Source: Sphingopyxis soli (lineage in GTDB: Bacteria > Pseudomonadota > Alphaproteobacteria > Sphingomonadales > Sphingomonadaceae). Taken from it: DNA of 64,000 nucleotides. The stretch spans positions 25,203 to 89,202 of the forward strand of contig NZ_JAFMTR010000102.1 of NCBI RefSeq assembly GCF_018682675.1. Direction: 5' to 3'. How positions within the stretch are numbered: the first letter of the stretch is position 1; the number at the start of each line of letters is the position of its first letter. The translations under genes were made by a program, and so were the position numbers. The notes beneath the pieces are model-generated. The model was not told the origin of the DNA. It was given only the letters and a program-made list of their open reading frames with translations, and made no database searches. Shown here in pieces: positions 18,626 to 27,515 of the stretch.

Positions 18626-20080
18626 GTGGCCCAGAGTTTCACCCCCCGCCAGCGCAAGGTGCGCATCCTGGCGACCCTTGGCCCCGCCAGCGCGAATCCC
18701 GAAATGATCGCGGCGCTGCATCGCGCCGGGGCCGACGCCTTCCGGGTGAACATGAGCCATGGCGACCATGAGGGCCACGCACAGGTCATCGCCGCGATCC
18801 GCGCGCTGGAGAAGGAAACCGGCCGCCCGACGACGATCCTCGTCGACCTGCAGGGGCCGAAGCTGCGCGTCGGGACGTTCAGGGACGGTCCCGCCGAGCT
18901 GGTGAAGGGCCAGCCGTTCGCGCTCGACACCGACAAGGCGCCGGGCGACGCGAACCGGGTCCACCTGCCGCATCCCGAGCTGTTCGCGGCGCTCGAGCCC
19001 GACACGCGCCTCCTGATCGACGACGGCAAGCTGGTGCTGCGCGTGAAGCGCGTGACGAAGGATTGCATCGAGACGATCGTCGAGGTCGGCGGCAAGATCT
19101 CCGACCGCAAGGGCGTCAACGTCCCCGACGTCGTCGTGCCGCTGGCCGCGCTGACCGAAAAGGACCGCAAGGACTTGGCCTTCGCGCTCGAACAGCATGT
19201 CGACTGGATCGCGCTGTCCTTTGTCCAGCGCCCTGAAGACGTCGCCGAGGCGCGGCGGCTGATCGGCGGCAAGGCGGCGCTGCTCGTCAAGTTCGAAAAG
19301 CCGTCGGGCGTTCAGCGCATGGACGAGATATTGGAGATCGCCGATGCGGCGATGGTCGCGCGCGGCGACCTGGGCGTCGAACTGCCGCCCGAGGCGGTGC
19401 CGCCGCTGCAGAAGCGCATTGTCGCAACCGCGCGGCGGATGGGCAAGCCCGTGGTCGTCGCCACGCAGATGCTGGAGTCGATGATCGTCTCGCCGACGCC
19501 GACGCGCGCCGAAGTGTCCGACGTCGCGACCGCCATCTATGACGGCGCCGATGCGATCATGCTGTCGGCCGAGACCGCGGCGGGCGCCTGGCCGGTCGAA
19601 GCCGTCACGATGATGGATTCGATCGCGCGTTCGGTCGAAGGCGATCCCGACTATTTCCGCCGCCTGCATTTCACCGAGACGCAGCCCGACGCGACGACCG
19701 CCGACGCGCTCGCCGAGGCGGCGGGCGACATCAGCGCGACGGTGGGCGCCGATGCGATCATCTGCTTCACCTTTTCGGGATCGACCGCGCGCCGCGTTGC
19801 GCGCGAGCGCCCGGGCGCGCCCTTGCTCGTCCTGACCCCGAAGAAGGAGGCGGCGCGGCGCATGGGGCTGCTGTGGGGCGCCCATGCGGTGCCGACGAAG
19901 GATATCGGCAGCTTCGAGGAGATGATCGCCAAGGGCAAGCGCATGGCGCTGCGCCATGGCGTCGCGTCGGCGGGGTCGAAGCTGGTGATGATGGCGGGCG
20001 TTCCCTTCGGTACGCCGGGGTCGACCAACGTGCTGCACGTGGCGACGCTGACCGGCGAGGAACTGCGCGGATATAGCTGA
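18626..20080 (+). CDS. pyk: Pyruvate kinase
   Basis: Converts phosphoenolpyruvate and ADP to pyruvate and ATP, the last step of glycolysis and the Entner-Doudoroff route. 484 residues. KVRILATLGPAS, FRVNMSHGDHEGH, the active-site MVARGDLGVELP region with the catalytic Lys in ALLVKFEKPSG, and VATQMLESMI are present. Start chosen at GTG 18626, which gives MAQSFTPRQRKVRI; an in-frame ATG at 18542 would add 28 residues that do not look like the family. Divergent from the DUF1244 gene. Confidence 0.92.
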   Translation: MAQSFTPRQRKVRILATLGPASANPEMIAALHRAGADAFRVNMSHGDHEGHAQVIAAIRALEKETGRPTTILVDLQGPKLRVGTFRDGPAELVKGQPFALDTDKAPGDANRVHLPHPELFAALEPDTRLLIDDGKLVLRVKRVTKDCIETIVEVGGKISDRKGVNVPDVVVPLAALTEKDRKDLAFALEQHVDWIALSFVQRPEDVAEARRLIGGKAALLVKFEKPSGVQRMDEILEIADAAMVARGDLGVELPPEAVPPLQKRIVATARRMGKPVVVATQMLESMIVSPTPTRAEVSDVATAIYDGADAIMLSAETAAGAWPVEAVTMMDSIARSVEGDPDYFRRLHFTETQPDATTADALAEAAGDISATVGADAIICFTFSGSTARRVARERPGAPLLVLTPKKEAARRMGLLWGAHAVPTKDIGSFEEMIAKGKRMALRHGVASAGSKLVMMAGVPFGTPGSTNVLHVATLTGEELRGYS

Positions 20081-20105
20081 CCGGGGGCTCGCTTCATCCC
20101 GCCGT

Positions 20106-20120
20106 CCCGCCTTCGGCGGG
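20106..20120 (+). terminator. Hairpin after pyk
   Basis: CCCGCC-TTC-GGCGGG, 25 bases past the pyk stop and flanked by CATCCCG and GGGTGACG. There is no U-run, so it may be a repeat fragment rather than an active terminator. Confidence 0.3.
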
Positions 20121-20181
20121 GTGACGATTTGCGAAACATGGTCCGGACCGGCGATGCGGGTGACCGTCCCCTGTGCCTTTT

Positions 20182-20247
20182 TGATTCAGTCCGGCACAAA
20201 AGTTACCGCGCGATTCAGAAAATTCCGGGACTGATTCAGTTCGGCAC
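20182..20247. repeat. Two 16-base direct repeats 50 bases apart
   Basis: TGATTCAGTCCGGCAC at 20182 and TGATTCAGTTCGGCAC at 20232, differing at one base, with a third GATTCAG at 20212. They lie in the 284-base gap upstream of bpt and may be operator sites or a short duplication. Confidence 0.45.
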
Positions 20248-20364
20248 GAACAAAAATGGTAAATAGACTTTGCACCATTGACCGGGCGCGGCATATTCGC
20301 TGCATGTCGTGCATCGGACCCGCATCGGGGGGATCCGCATCATCAGCTGGGAGGTCCAATCCGC

Positions 20365-21138
20365 GTGTCCGCACCGTTCCGTTTCCCACGCTTTTTCGTC
20401 ACGAGTCCCGCGCCGTGCCCCTATCTTGAGGGCAAGACCGAGCGGAAGGTTTTCACCGAACTCAGCGGAAACAATGCGAGCGAGCTCAACGATGCGCTCG
20501 GCCGCATCGGCTTTCGCCGCAGCCAGTCGGTCGCCTATCGTCCGAGCTGCGCCGATTGTTCGGCGTGCGTTTCGGTGCGCGTGTGCGCGAGCGAGTTCGT
20601 CCCCAGCAACTCGCAGAAGCGGACGATCCGCCGCAATCGCGATCTCGTCGCCACCGCGTGCAAGCCGTGGGCGACCGAGGAGCAATATGTGCTGCTCCGC
20701 GCCTATCTCGGCTCGCGCCACCCCAATGGCGGCATGGCCGACATGGACGAGCAGGATTTCGCCGACATGGTCGAGCAGACCCCGGTCGACAGCTATATGA
20801 TCGAATATCGCGAGCCGACCACCGACGGCAGCCGCGGCCGCCTCGTCGGTTGCTGTCTGACCGACCGGCAGGGCGACGGGCTGTCGATGATCTACAGCTT
20901 CTTCGATTCCATGCATCCGATGCGCGAAGGGCTCGGCACATATATCATCGCCGACCATGTCCTGCGCGCGGCGAAGGCGGGGCTGCCCTATGTCTATCTC
21001 GGCTACTGGATCGAGGGGTCGTCGCGCATGGCGTACAAGGCGCGTTTCCGCCCGCTCGAAAAGCTCGGCCCCGACGGCTGGTCGCGTTTCGAGCCGGCGA
21101 CGTCGGACCGCATCGCCGCGATGTTCGAAATCGCGTAA
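20365..21138 (+). CDS. bpt: Aspartate/glutamate leucyl-tRNA--protein transferase (Bpt/Ate family)
   Basis: Adds Leu (or Arg in Ate) from tRNA to N-terminal acidic residues of proteins, feeding the ClpS/ClpAP N-degron pathway. 257 residues. The N-terminal [16 protein letters not shown], the Cys cluster [16 protein letters not shown] and the GNAT-fold [18 protein letters not shown] are present. Start chosen at GTG 20365 with GGGAGG about 10 bases upstream; the frame is open another 29 codons but these do not resemble the family. Confidence 0.92.
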   Translation: MSAPFRFPRFFVTSPAPCPYLEGKTERKVFTELSGNNASELNDALGRIGFRRSQSVAYRPSCADCSACVSVRVCASEFVPSNSQKRTIRRNRDLVATACKPWATEEQYVLLRAYLGSRHPNGGMADMDEQDFADMVEQTPVDSYMIEYREPTTDGSRGRLVGCCLTDRQGDGLSMIYSFFDSMHPMREGLGTYIIADHVLRAAKAGLPYVYLGYWIEGSSRMAYKARFRPLEKLGPDGWSRFEPATSDRIAAMFEIA

Positions 21139-21361
21139 ATTCGCGCTATTGCGAACGTCTCGCAGCAGAGGAAAACTGTCCCTCGCCGGTTGACCTTTTC
21201 CCGCTTTCAAGGGCATAGCTCTTCGTCCAGGACATAGTCCGGGTCGCATCCAGTTTGGTGGTCGTCCAGGGGTGGGCGATTAGGGGGATCAGGATGCCCG
21301 TTCGCGCGTTCGTCTGCATCAGGGCCGGGACCAGCCGCAGGGGCGGCGAGGGCGCGCGCGC

Positions 21362-23797
21362 ATGACCGAGCCCGTCAAGGTCGCGATCATCGGATCGGGC
21401 CCCGCGGGTCTCAGCGCCGCGTCGCGCGCGGGCCAGCTCGGGCTCAGCCATGTCCTCCTCGAAAAGACCGATCACCTCTCCGACACCATCTTCAAATATC
21501 AGAAGGGCAAGCGCGTCCTCGCGACGCCCGAACGCCTCGACCTCCGTTCCGACTGCCGCTTCGCGGAGGGCGCGCGCGAATATATTCTCGGCAATTGGGA
21601 CGAGGATGCAGTCAACAACAAGGTGAATGTCGTCAAACATGCCGAAGTCACCGCGGTGACCGGGCAGAAGGGGGCGTTCGAGATCAAGACCGCCAAGGGC
21701 GACGTCTATCATGCCGAGACGATCGTGCTGGCGATCGGGACACAGGGCAATCCCAACCGGATGCGCTGCGAGGGGGCCGACCTGCCGCACATCATCTATC
21801 AGGTCGACGATCCCGAGGATTTCAAGGACAAGCATATCACCGTCGTCGGATCGGGCGACGCGGGGATCGAGAATGCGCTGGGCGTTGCCGAGGAAGCGCT
21901 GGAAAACACCGTCACCATCCTCAACCGCTCAAAGGATTTCGCGCGCGCCAAGGCGAAGAATGTCTCGGACATGATGGAGGCGGGCGAGAACGGCTTGATC
22001 TCGATCCGCACCGAGACTCAGCCGAAGCTGGTCGAACCCGGCTGGCTGACGCTCGAAACCCCGACCGGCGACGAGAAGATCCCGTGCGATGTCATCGTGG
22101 CGCGGCTGGGATCGGTCGCGCCGCGCGGCTTTGTCGAGTCGATGGGGATCGAATTTACCGGCCCCGACCGCGAAGCCTTTCCGAAGCTGTCGCCGACCTT
22201 CGAATCGACCGTGCCCGGCATCTTCGTCATCGGCGCGCTCGCGGGCTATCCGCTGATCAAGCATTGCATGAACCAGGGCTATGACGTCGTCGAGTTCATC
22301 AACGGCAACAAGAACCTGACCCCCGCCGACGAAAAGGATCTGGCGGCGATCTTCGCGAACCTGCCGCAGAAGAAGTCGGTCAGCGAATGGCTCGACTATC
22401 TGCGCGAGCGGGTCCGCATCTTCGCCGACGTGTCGCCGCTGCAGATGCGCGAATTCATGCTCGATTCCAAAGTGGCATATTATCGCAAGGGCGACGTCGT
22501 GTTCGAAAAGGGCGAGCCCGGATCGTCGCTGTTCGCGATCGCCGACGGCCATGCCGAGGTCGAGGTCGGTCCCGGTATCACCGTGCCGATCGAACAGGGA
22601 TCGATTTTCGGCGAGGTCGGCCTGATTTCGGGCCGCAAGCGCGGCGCGACGATCCGCGCCGGCGCCGACAGCATCTTTGTCGAGGTGTCGCGCACGGCGG
22701 CGCTCAAGCTGATGGCGGCGGTGCCCGGTGCGAAGCGCGTGATCAACCGCATCTCGCTCGAGCGCCAGCTTCTGCAGATCTTCAAGGGCGGGCTGACGGT
22801 CGAGGATCTGGCGCCGGTCGTCGACGCCGCCGAGGTCGAGCGCGTGCCCGCGGGCAAGGTGGTGCTGACCGAGGGCGAGCAGGGCGACGATGTCTATGTC
22901 ATCCGCTCGGGCTCGATGGTGGTCGAGAAGGATATCGGCGGCAAGCCGATCTTCCTGCGCTACCTTCCCGCCGGAAGCTTCTTCGGCGAGATGGGCGTGC
23001 TCAGCGGACAGCCCCGAAATGCAACGGTCAAGGCCGCGGTCGGCGCCGAACTGATCAAACTGACCGGCGAGAGCTTCCGCAGGATGCTCGCGGCGCGGCC
23101 GCAGGTGCGCGAGGCGACCGAGGCGGCGGTCGCCGAACGCGCGCAGATGAACAATTTCATCGAATCGCGCAAGGCGACCTATTCGAGCGCGGTCGATCTC
23201 TATTCGGACACCGCGAGCTTCATCATGAAGGAGGGGCTGGGCGAGGCGACCGACGCGCTGCTGATCGACGAAAATCTTTGCGTCGGCTGCGACAATTGCG
23301 AAAAGGCGTGCGCCGACAGCCACGAAGGCCTGTCGCGGCTGGATCGCGAGGCGGGCAAGACCTTCGCGCACCTGCATGTGCCGACGAGCTGCCGCCACTG
23401 CGAACATCCGCACTGCATGGCCGACTGCCCGCCGAACGTCATCCATCGCGGGCCGGACGGCGAGGTGTTCATGGAGCCGGGCTGCATCGGCTGCGGCAAT
23501 TGCATGCGCAACTGCCCCTATGGCGTGATCCGCATGGAGGCGGCGCCGCCGCCGAAGCCCGGCCTGCTGCGCTGGCTGCTCACCGGCTTCGGCCCCGGCC
23601 CGGGCGAGCCGTCGCCCAAATGGACGAAGAAGCAATTGGGTGACGAGAAGCCCAAGAAGATCGCGGTCAAATGCGACATGTGCAAGGGGATTGCGGGCGG
23701 CCCGGCCTGCGTGCGCGCTTGCCCGACCGGCGCCGCGATCCGTGTCTCGCCCGAGGAATTCCTGTCGATCGCGCGCCTGCAGGAGGATGCAGGCTGA
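21362..23797 (+). CDS. FAD/NAD(P) reductase - twin cNMP-binding - four-cluster ferredoxin fusion
   Basis: 811-residue multidomain protein, predicted soluble. Residues 1-320 are a two-dinucleotide-binding flavoprotein of the thioredoxin reductase/YpdA type: FAD motif GSGPAG at 11-16 and NAD(P) motif GSGDAG at 163-168, with no CxxC disulfide centre. Residues about 356-450 and 475-585 are two cyclic-nucleotide-binding domains (FGEVGLISGRKRGATI; FGEMGVLSGQPRNATV). Residues about 630-800 are a DmsB/NrfC-type ferredoxin with 16 Cys in four groups (640-650, 677-689, 708-718, 771-787). Inferred role: NAD(P)H oxidation passing electrons through FeS clusters to the membrane partner encoded next, gated by cAMP/cGMP. 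The stop overlaps the next ATG (TGATG). Confidence 0.88.
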   Translation: MTEPVKVAIIGSGPAGLSAASRAGQLGLSHVLLEKTDHLSDTIFKYQKGKRVLATPERLDLRSDCRFAEGAREYILGNWDEDAVNNKVNVVKHAEVTAVTGQKGAFEIKTAKGDVYHAETIVLAIGTQGNPNRMRCEGADLPHIIYQVDDPEDFKDKHITVVGSGDAGIENALGVAEEALENTVTILNRSKDFARAKAKNVSDMMEAGENGLISIRTETQPKLVEPGWLTLETPTGDEKIPCDVIVARLGSVAPRGFVESMGIEFTGPDREAFPKLSPTFESTVPGIFVIGALAGYPLIKHCMNQGYDVVEFINGNKNLTPADEKDLAAIFANLPQKKSVSEWLDYLRERVRIFADVSPLQMREFMLDSKVAYYRKGDVVFEKGEPGSSLFAIADGHAEVEVGPGITVPIEQGSIFGEVGLISGRKRGATIRAGADSIFVEVSRTAALKLMAAVPGAKRVINRISLERQLLQIFKGGLTVEDLAPVVDAAEVERVPAGKVVLTEGEQGDDVYVIRSGSMVVEKDIGGKPIFLRYLPAGSFFGEMGVLSGQPRNATVKAAVGAELIKLTGESFRRMLAARPQVREATEAAVAERAQMNNFIESRKATYSSAVDLYSDTASFIMKEGLGEATDALLIDENLCVGCDNCEKACADSHEGLSRLDREAGKTFAHLHVPTSCRHCEHPHCMADCPPNVIHRGPDGEVFMEPGCIGCGNCMRNCPYGVIRMEAAPPPKPGLLRWLLTGFGPGPGEPSPKWTKKQLGDEKPKKIAVKCDMCKGIAGGPACVRACPTGAAIRVSPEEFLSIARLQEDAG

Positions 23798-24678
23798 TGG
23801 CGTCGCTTTTCCAGCGCCGCCGCAGCAAGGCGACCCAGACCGAGCGTGTCCGCGAGCGGCGGCACGAGGGGTTCCTGCGCTATGCCAATTTCCGCTGGGC
23901 GAAGATTTCGGGCGGGCTCTGCCTGCTCATCATCGTCTCCTATGCGCTGATCGACGTCACGCCGCGGCCCAATGGCGGGAGCTGGTACGGCTATACGCTC
24001 GGGACGATCGGCGCGGGGCTGATCCTGTGGCTGACCGCGCTCGGCTATCGCAAGCGCAAGATGACCAGCGATCACTGGTCTTTGAAGGCCTGGACCTCGG
24101 CGCATGTCTATCTCGGGCTCAGCCTGATCGTTATCGGGACGTGGCACACCGGCTTCCAGCTCGGCTGGAATGTCCACACGCTGGCGTGGGTGCTGATGAT
24201 GCTCGTCATCCTGTCGGGGCTCTATGGCGTCGTCGTCTATTCGACCTTGCCCGCCGCGCTGTCGAACAACCGCGACGAGATGACGCAGATGCAGATGCTC
24301 GAGGCGATCCGCGCCTTCGACCGCCAGCTTCACGCCGCCGCACAGCCGCTGACGCCGCAGGATACCGCCCCGGTGCTCGCCGCGCTCGACGAGGATCCCT
24401 TCGCGGGCGGCATCATGGCGCGGCTGTCGGGCCGCTATCCCGATTGCGCGACCGCCGCGGCGCTGCGGGCGCTCGGGGCGTCGCGGAGCAGCGATGCCGG
24501 CGCGCGCGAGAAGGTGGTCGGGCTGCTCTCGCAAAAGGAGGTCGCGCTCGCGCGGCTGCGCCAGCATCTCCGCATCCGCGCGCTGCTCGAAATCTGGCTC
24601 TACGTGCATGTGCCGCTGACCTTCGCGCTGATCGCGGCGCTGTCGGCGCACATCGTCAGCGTCTTCTTCTACTGGTGA
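23797..24678 (+). CDS. Five-helix membrane protein, predicted di-heme b-type cytochrome
   Basis: 293 residues from ATG 23797, behind AGGAGG and sharing a base with the previous stop. Hydrophobic segments at about 37-54, 64-84, 98-120, 127-148 and 266-292. Helix 3 has His103 and His117, helix 5 has His271 and His285; both pairs are 14 residues apart, the spacing that holds two stacked b hemes in cytochrome b. A soluble loop (about 150-262) lies between helices 4 and 5. No family recognised with certainty; predicted to pass electrons from the ferredoxin fusion to the periplasmic decaheme protein encoded 10 bases downstream. Confidence 0.7.
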   Translation: MASLFQRRRSKATQTERVRERRHEGFLRYANFRWAKISGGLCLLIIVSYALIDVTPRPNGGSWYGYTLGTIGAGLILWLTALGYRKRKMTSDHWSLKAWTSAHVYLGLSLIVIGTWHTGFQLGWNVHTLAWVLMMLVILSGLYGVVVYSTLPAALSNNRDEMTQMQMLEAIRAFDRQLHAAAQPLTPQDTAPVLAALDEDPFAGGIMARLSGRYPDCATAAALRALGASRSSDAGAREKVVGLLSQKEVALARLRQHLRIRALLEIWLYVHVPLTFALIAALSAHIVSVFFYW

Positions 24679-24688
24679 GGCGGGGACG

Positions 24689-26626
24689 ATGAGCTTCATC
24701 CTGCGCCGGATCTCGACGACCAAGACGGGCAAGCAGATCGTCCGCGACCAACCGTTGCCGGGCGATGCCATCACTCTCGGCCGCGAGGGCAGCAATGTCA
24801 TCCACATCGCCGATCTGGCAGTGAACCCGCATCATGCGACGATCACCAGCGCCGACGGCCGCCATGTTCGCGTGCAGGCGAGCGAAGGGCTGGGGTTCGA
24901 CTTCAACGGCCGCACGGTCGACGCCGCCGACATCGACAGCGCCGCGGGCGCCGAGCTGCGCTTCGGCGGACACCGGCTGACGATCGCGCGCGAGGATGAG
25001 AAGATCATCCTGCTCGTCGAGCGCATCGACGAACTGTCGCAATCGTCGAAGGATGTCGACGAGGCAAAGGCCTTCTCGCTTGCGGGCGTGATGCCCGGCA
25101 AGCGCATGGGCGCGTGGGTGTTCGGCGTCCTTGTTCTGCTGGCTTTCCTGATCGGCCCGATCTGGGCATGGAGCAGCTTCAGGAATGTCGACGAGCGCCC
25201 GCAGGGCTATCATGCCGACCAGGCTTGGCTCTCGGGGCCGCTGTCGAGCGCGCACAAGAGCCTTAAGAACGACTGCCAGTCGTGCCACGTCGAGCCCTTC
25301 GTCGCGGTGACCGACAAGGCGTGCGTCGGCTGCCACACCGGCGAGCACAAGGCGATGAGCATGGCGCATGCCAATGCGCCGACCGCGATGCTGCTGGCGG
25401 CGCGCCACCCGCCGGGGGTTGGCGAGCGTATCCTTGCGGGCTTTGCGAAAACCTTCAACAAGCCGCAGGGGCGCTGTGTCGGTTGCCATACCGAACATGA
25501 AGGGGCGGGGCCGATGCCCGCGACGCCGCAGAAATTCTGCGCCGATTGCCACGACGGCATGTCGGCGCGGCTGATCGATGCGGGCTTCAAGCCGACGGTC
25601 GCCGATGCCGCCGATTTCGGCACCATCCATCCCGAATTCCGCCCGCTCGTGCGGCCGTCGCCGGGCGCGAAGCCGATGCGCGCGATGCCGGGCAAGGGCG
25701 CGCTCGTCGATTATGACGGCCTCAAATTCCCGCACGACCTGCATTTGCAGGCGACCGGCGGCGTCGCGCGGATGGCGGCGAGTTTCCGCGGCCGGTACGA
25801 CTTCGGCAACAAGCTCGAATGCGAAAATTGCCACCGCGTCGAATCCGACGGCGTACGGGTCAAGCCGGTCGAGATGGAGCGCGACTGTGCGATGTGCCAT
25901 AGCCTCGCGTTCGAGACCGTCGGGGGCGTGACGCGCACGCTGCGTCACGGCGAGCCCGATCAGGTCGTCGCCGACCTGATGGCCTATTATCGCTCGACAC
26001 CGCCGACGCGGCCGCTCCAGCTTGGCGGGATGGAGCGCCGACGCCCCGGAAACTATGCCGAAGGGCAGGTCTATAACATCTATTTCCGCGAGGTTGCGGT
26101 GCGTCCGAACCGCGCCGAGGATGCGGTGCGGGCGGTCTTTTCGAAGGGTGGGGCCTGTTACGACTGCCACACCATCTTCGCGCCGCAGGCCGGGACCGGC
26201 TGGCGCGTGATGGCGGTCGACCAGACGCCGCGTTTCCTGTCCAAGGGCTGGTTCGACCATGATGCGCACAAGGAGACCGATTGCGCCGACTGCCATACGG
26301 CGGCGCGGGGATCGAAGGCGTCGACCGACTTGCTCATACCCGGCCTGCGCCAGTGCCGCGACTGCCATGTCGGCGAGGGCGGCGCGCGGCTGGTGAAGGT
26401 CGAAACGGCGACCGAATCGCCTTGCGCGATGTGCCACGAATATCACTCGGACGGCGGCAAACCGTGGATGCCGGCGCGTCAGCGGAAGGTAAACAGCGCG
26501 GCAATCACAAATAAACCTCTTCGCGCTACCTATGGTGTGAGCATGGTCACAGGCTCGGCGGAGCGGGGGCTCTATGATGTGACGTGGCGCACACCCGCCC
26601 TGCACGGGGCAAGGCGGGGCGGCTAG
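24689..26626 (+). CDS. FHA domain - membrane anchor - decaheme c-type cytochrome
   Basis: 645 residues. Residues about 20-100 form a forkhead-associated domain (LGREGSNVIHIADL, then NPHHATI), normally a phosphothreonine reader; the usual Ser of the SRxH core is Pro here. One membrane helix at about 139-162 is followed by ten CXXCH heme sites starting at residues 196, 212, 263, 284, 378, 400, 490, 532, 556 and 579. The topology implies FHA in the cytosol and hemes in the periplasm. The last 45 or so residues (from about 600) have no heme motifs and AT-richer, atypical codons, so the true C-terminus may be different or shifted. Third gene of the redox operon. Confidence 0.88.
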   Translation: MSFILRRISTTKTGKQIVRDQPLPGDAITLGREGSNVIHIADLAVNPHHATITSADGRHVRVQASEGLGFDFNGRTVDAADIDSAAGAELRFGGHRLTIAREDEKIILLVERIDELSQSSKDVDEAKAFSLAGVMPGKRMGAWVFGVLVLLAFLIGPIWAWSSFRNVDERPQGYHADQAWLSGPLSSAHKSLKNDCQSCHVEPFVAVTDKACVGCHTGEHKAMSMAHANAPTAMLLAARHPPGVGERILAGFAKTFNKPQGRCVGCHTEHEGAGPMPATPQKFCADCHDGMSARLIDAGFKPTVADAADFGTIHPEFRPLVRPSPGAKPMRAMPGKGALVDYDGLKFPHDLHLQATGGVARMAASFRGRYDFGNKLECENCHRVESDGVRVKPVEMERDCAMCHSLAFETVGGVTRTLRHGEPDQVVADLMAYYRSTPPTRPLQLGGMERRRPGNYAEGQVYNIYFREVAVRPNRAEDAVRAVFSKGGACYDCHTIFAPQAGTGWRVMAVDQTPRFLSKGWFDHDAHKETDCADCHTAARGSKASTDLLIPGLRQCRDCHVGEGGARLVKVETATESPCAMCHEYHSDGGKPWMPARQRKVNSAAITNKPLRATYGVSMVTGSAERGLYDVTWRTPALHGARRGG

Positions 26627-26666
26627 GATTGGGTCCGGGGACGACCGGTGGGAGCAGGGGGCGGAT

Positions 26667-27515
26667 ATGCTGATCGCGCAGATCACCGATATCCATATCG
26701 GGTTCGATCCCGACAATCCGGCGGAATATAACCGCAAGCGGCTCGACGACGTGCTCGACGTGCTGATCGAGGGGCCGAATCGTCCCGACCTGTTGCTGGC
26801 GACGGGCGACATCACCGACCGCGGCGATTCCGACAGCTACCGCCGGCTCGCCACCGCCTTTTCGCGCTGCCCGTTCCCGGTCTGGCCGAGCGTCGGCAAT
26901 CATGACCTGCGCGACAATTTTCATGCCCAGTTCCCCGGTTTCGGCGACGGCAACGGCTTCGTCCAATATGTGATCGACCTGCCCGAACTGCGCCTCGTCA
27001 CCGTCGACACGCTCGAGGAAGGGCGCCACGGCGGCGCCTTCTGCGAAGCGCGTGCGGCGTGGCTCGATGCCGAACTGGCGAAGGATCGCGGCAAGCCGAC
27101 CTATATCGTCATGCACCACCCGCCGGTCGAAAGCGGGATCGAGTGGATGAACACGCACCCTGACGAGCCGTGGGTCGCGGTCTTCACCGAAGTTGTCCAG
27201 CGCCACCCGCAGGTGCGCGGGCTGATTTGCGGCCATCTCCACCGCAGCGTCACGGTGGCGTGGGCGGGGCGCACCGTCGCGATCTGTTCGTCGACCGCGC
27301 CGCAAGTGTCGCTCGATCTCCGGCCGATCGACGAGAATCATCCCGACGACCGCCCGATGATCGTCGCCGAGGATCCCGCCTATGCGCTGCATCGCTGGAA
27401 CGGGCGCGAACTCGTCAGTTTCTACGACCATGCCGGGGCGCACACGATGCTCGCCAAATATGACGAGCGGCTGCAGCCGCTGGTGCGCGAGCTCAAGGCC
27501 GAACGGCCGGGTTAG
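26667..27515 (+). CDS. Class III (CpdA/GpdQ-like) cyclic nucleotide phosphodiesterase family metallophosphoesterase
   Basis: Predicted cytosolic binuclear metallophosphoesterase, 282 residues. The metal-binding blocks are in order: QITDIHIG, ATGDITDRGD, SVGNHDLR, VMHHPP and CGHLHR. Closest characterised types are CpdA (3',5'-cAMP phosphodiesterase) and GpdQ. It lies 40 bases after the decaheme gene on the same strand with GGAGCAGGGGG upstream. A cNMP phosphodiesterase here would reset the signal sensed by the twin cNMP domains of the reductase; this is inference, as related enzymes also hydrolyse glycerophosphodiesters. Confidence 0.82.
   Translation: MLIAQITDIHIGFDPDNPAEYNRKRLDDVLDVLIEGPNRPDLLLATGDITDRGDSDSYRRLATAFSRCPFPVWPSVGNHDLRDNFHAQFPGFGDGNGFVQYVIDLPELRLVTVDTLEEGRHGGAFCEARAAWLDAELAKDRGKPTYIVMHHPPVESGIEWMNTHPDEPWVAVFTEVVQRHPQVRGLICGHLHRSVTVAWAGRTVAICSSTAPQVSLDLRPIDENHPDDRPMIVAEDPAYALHRWNGRELVSFYDHAGAHTMLAKYDERLQPLVRELKAERPG

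Noticed and set aside
20860..21840. Minus-strand frames opposite bpt and the reductase
   Set aside because: No ribosome-binding site, no family match, and they cross two plus-strand genes with strong domain evidence.
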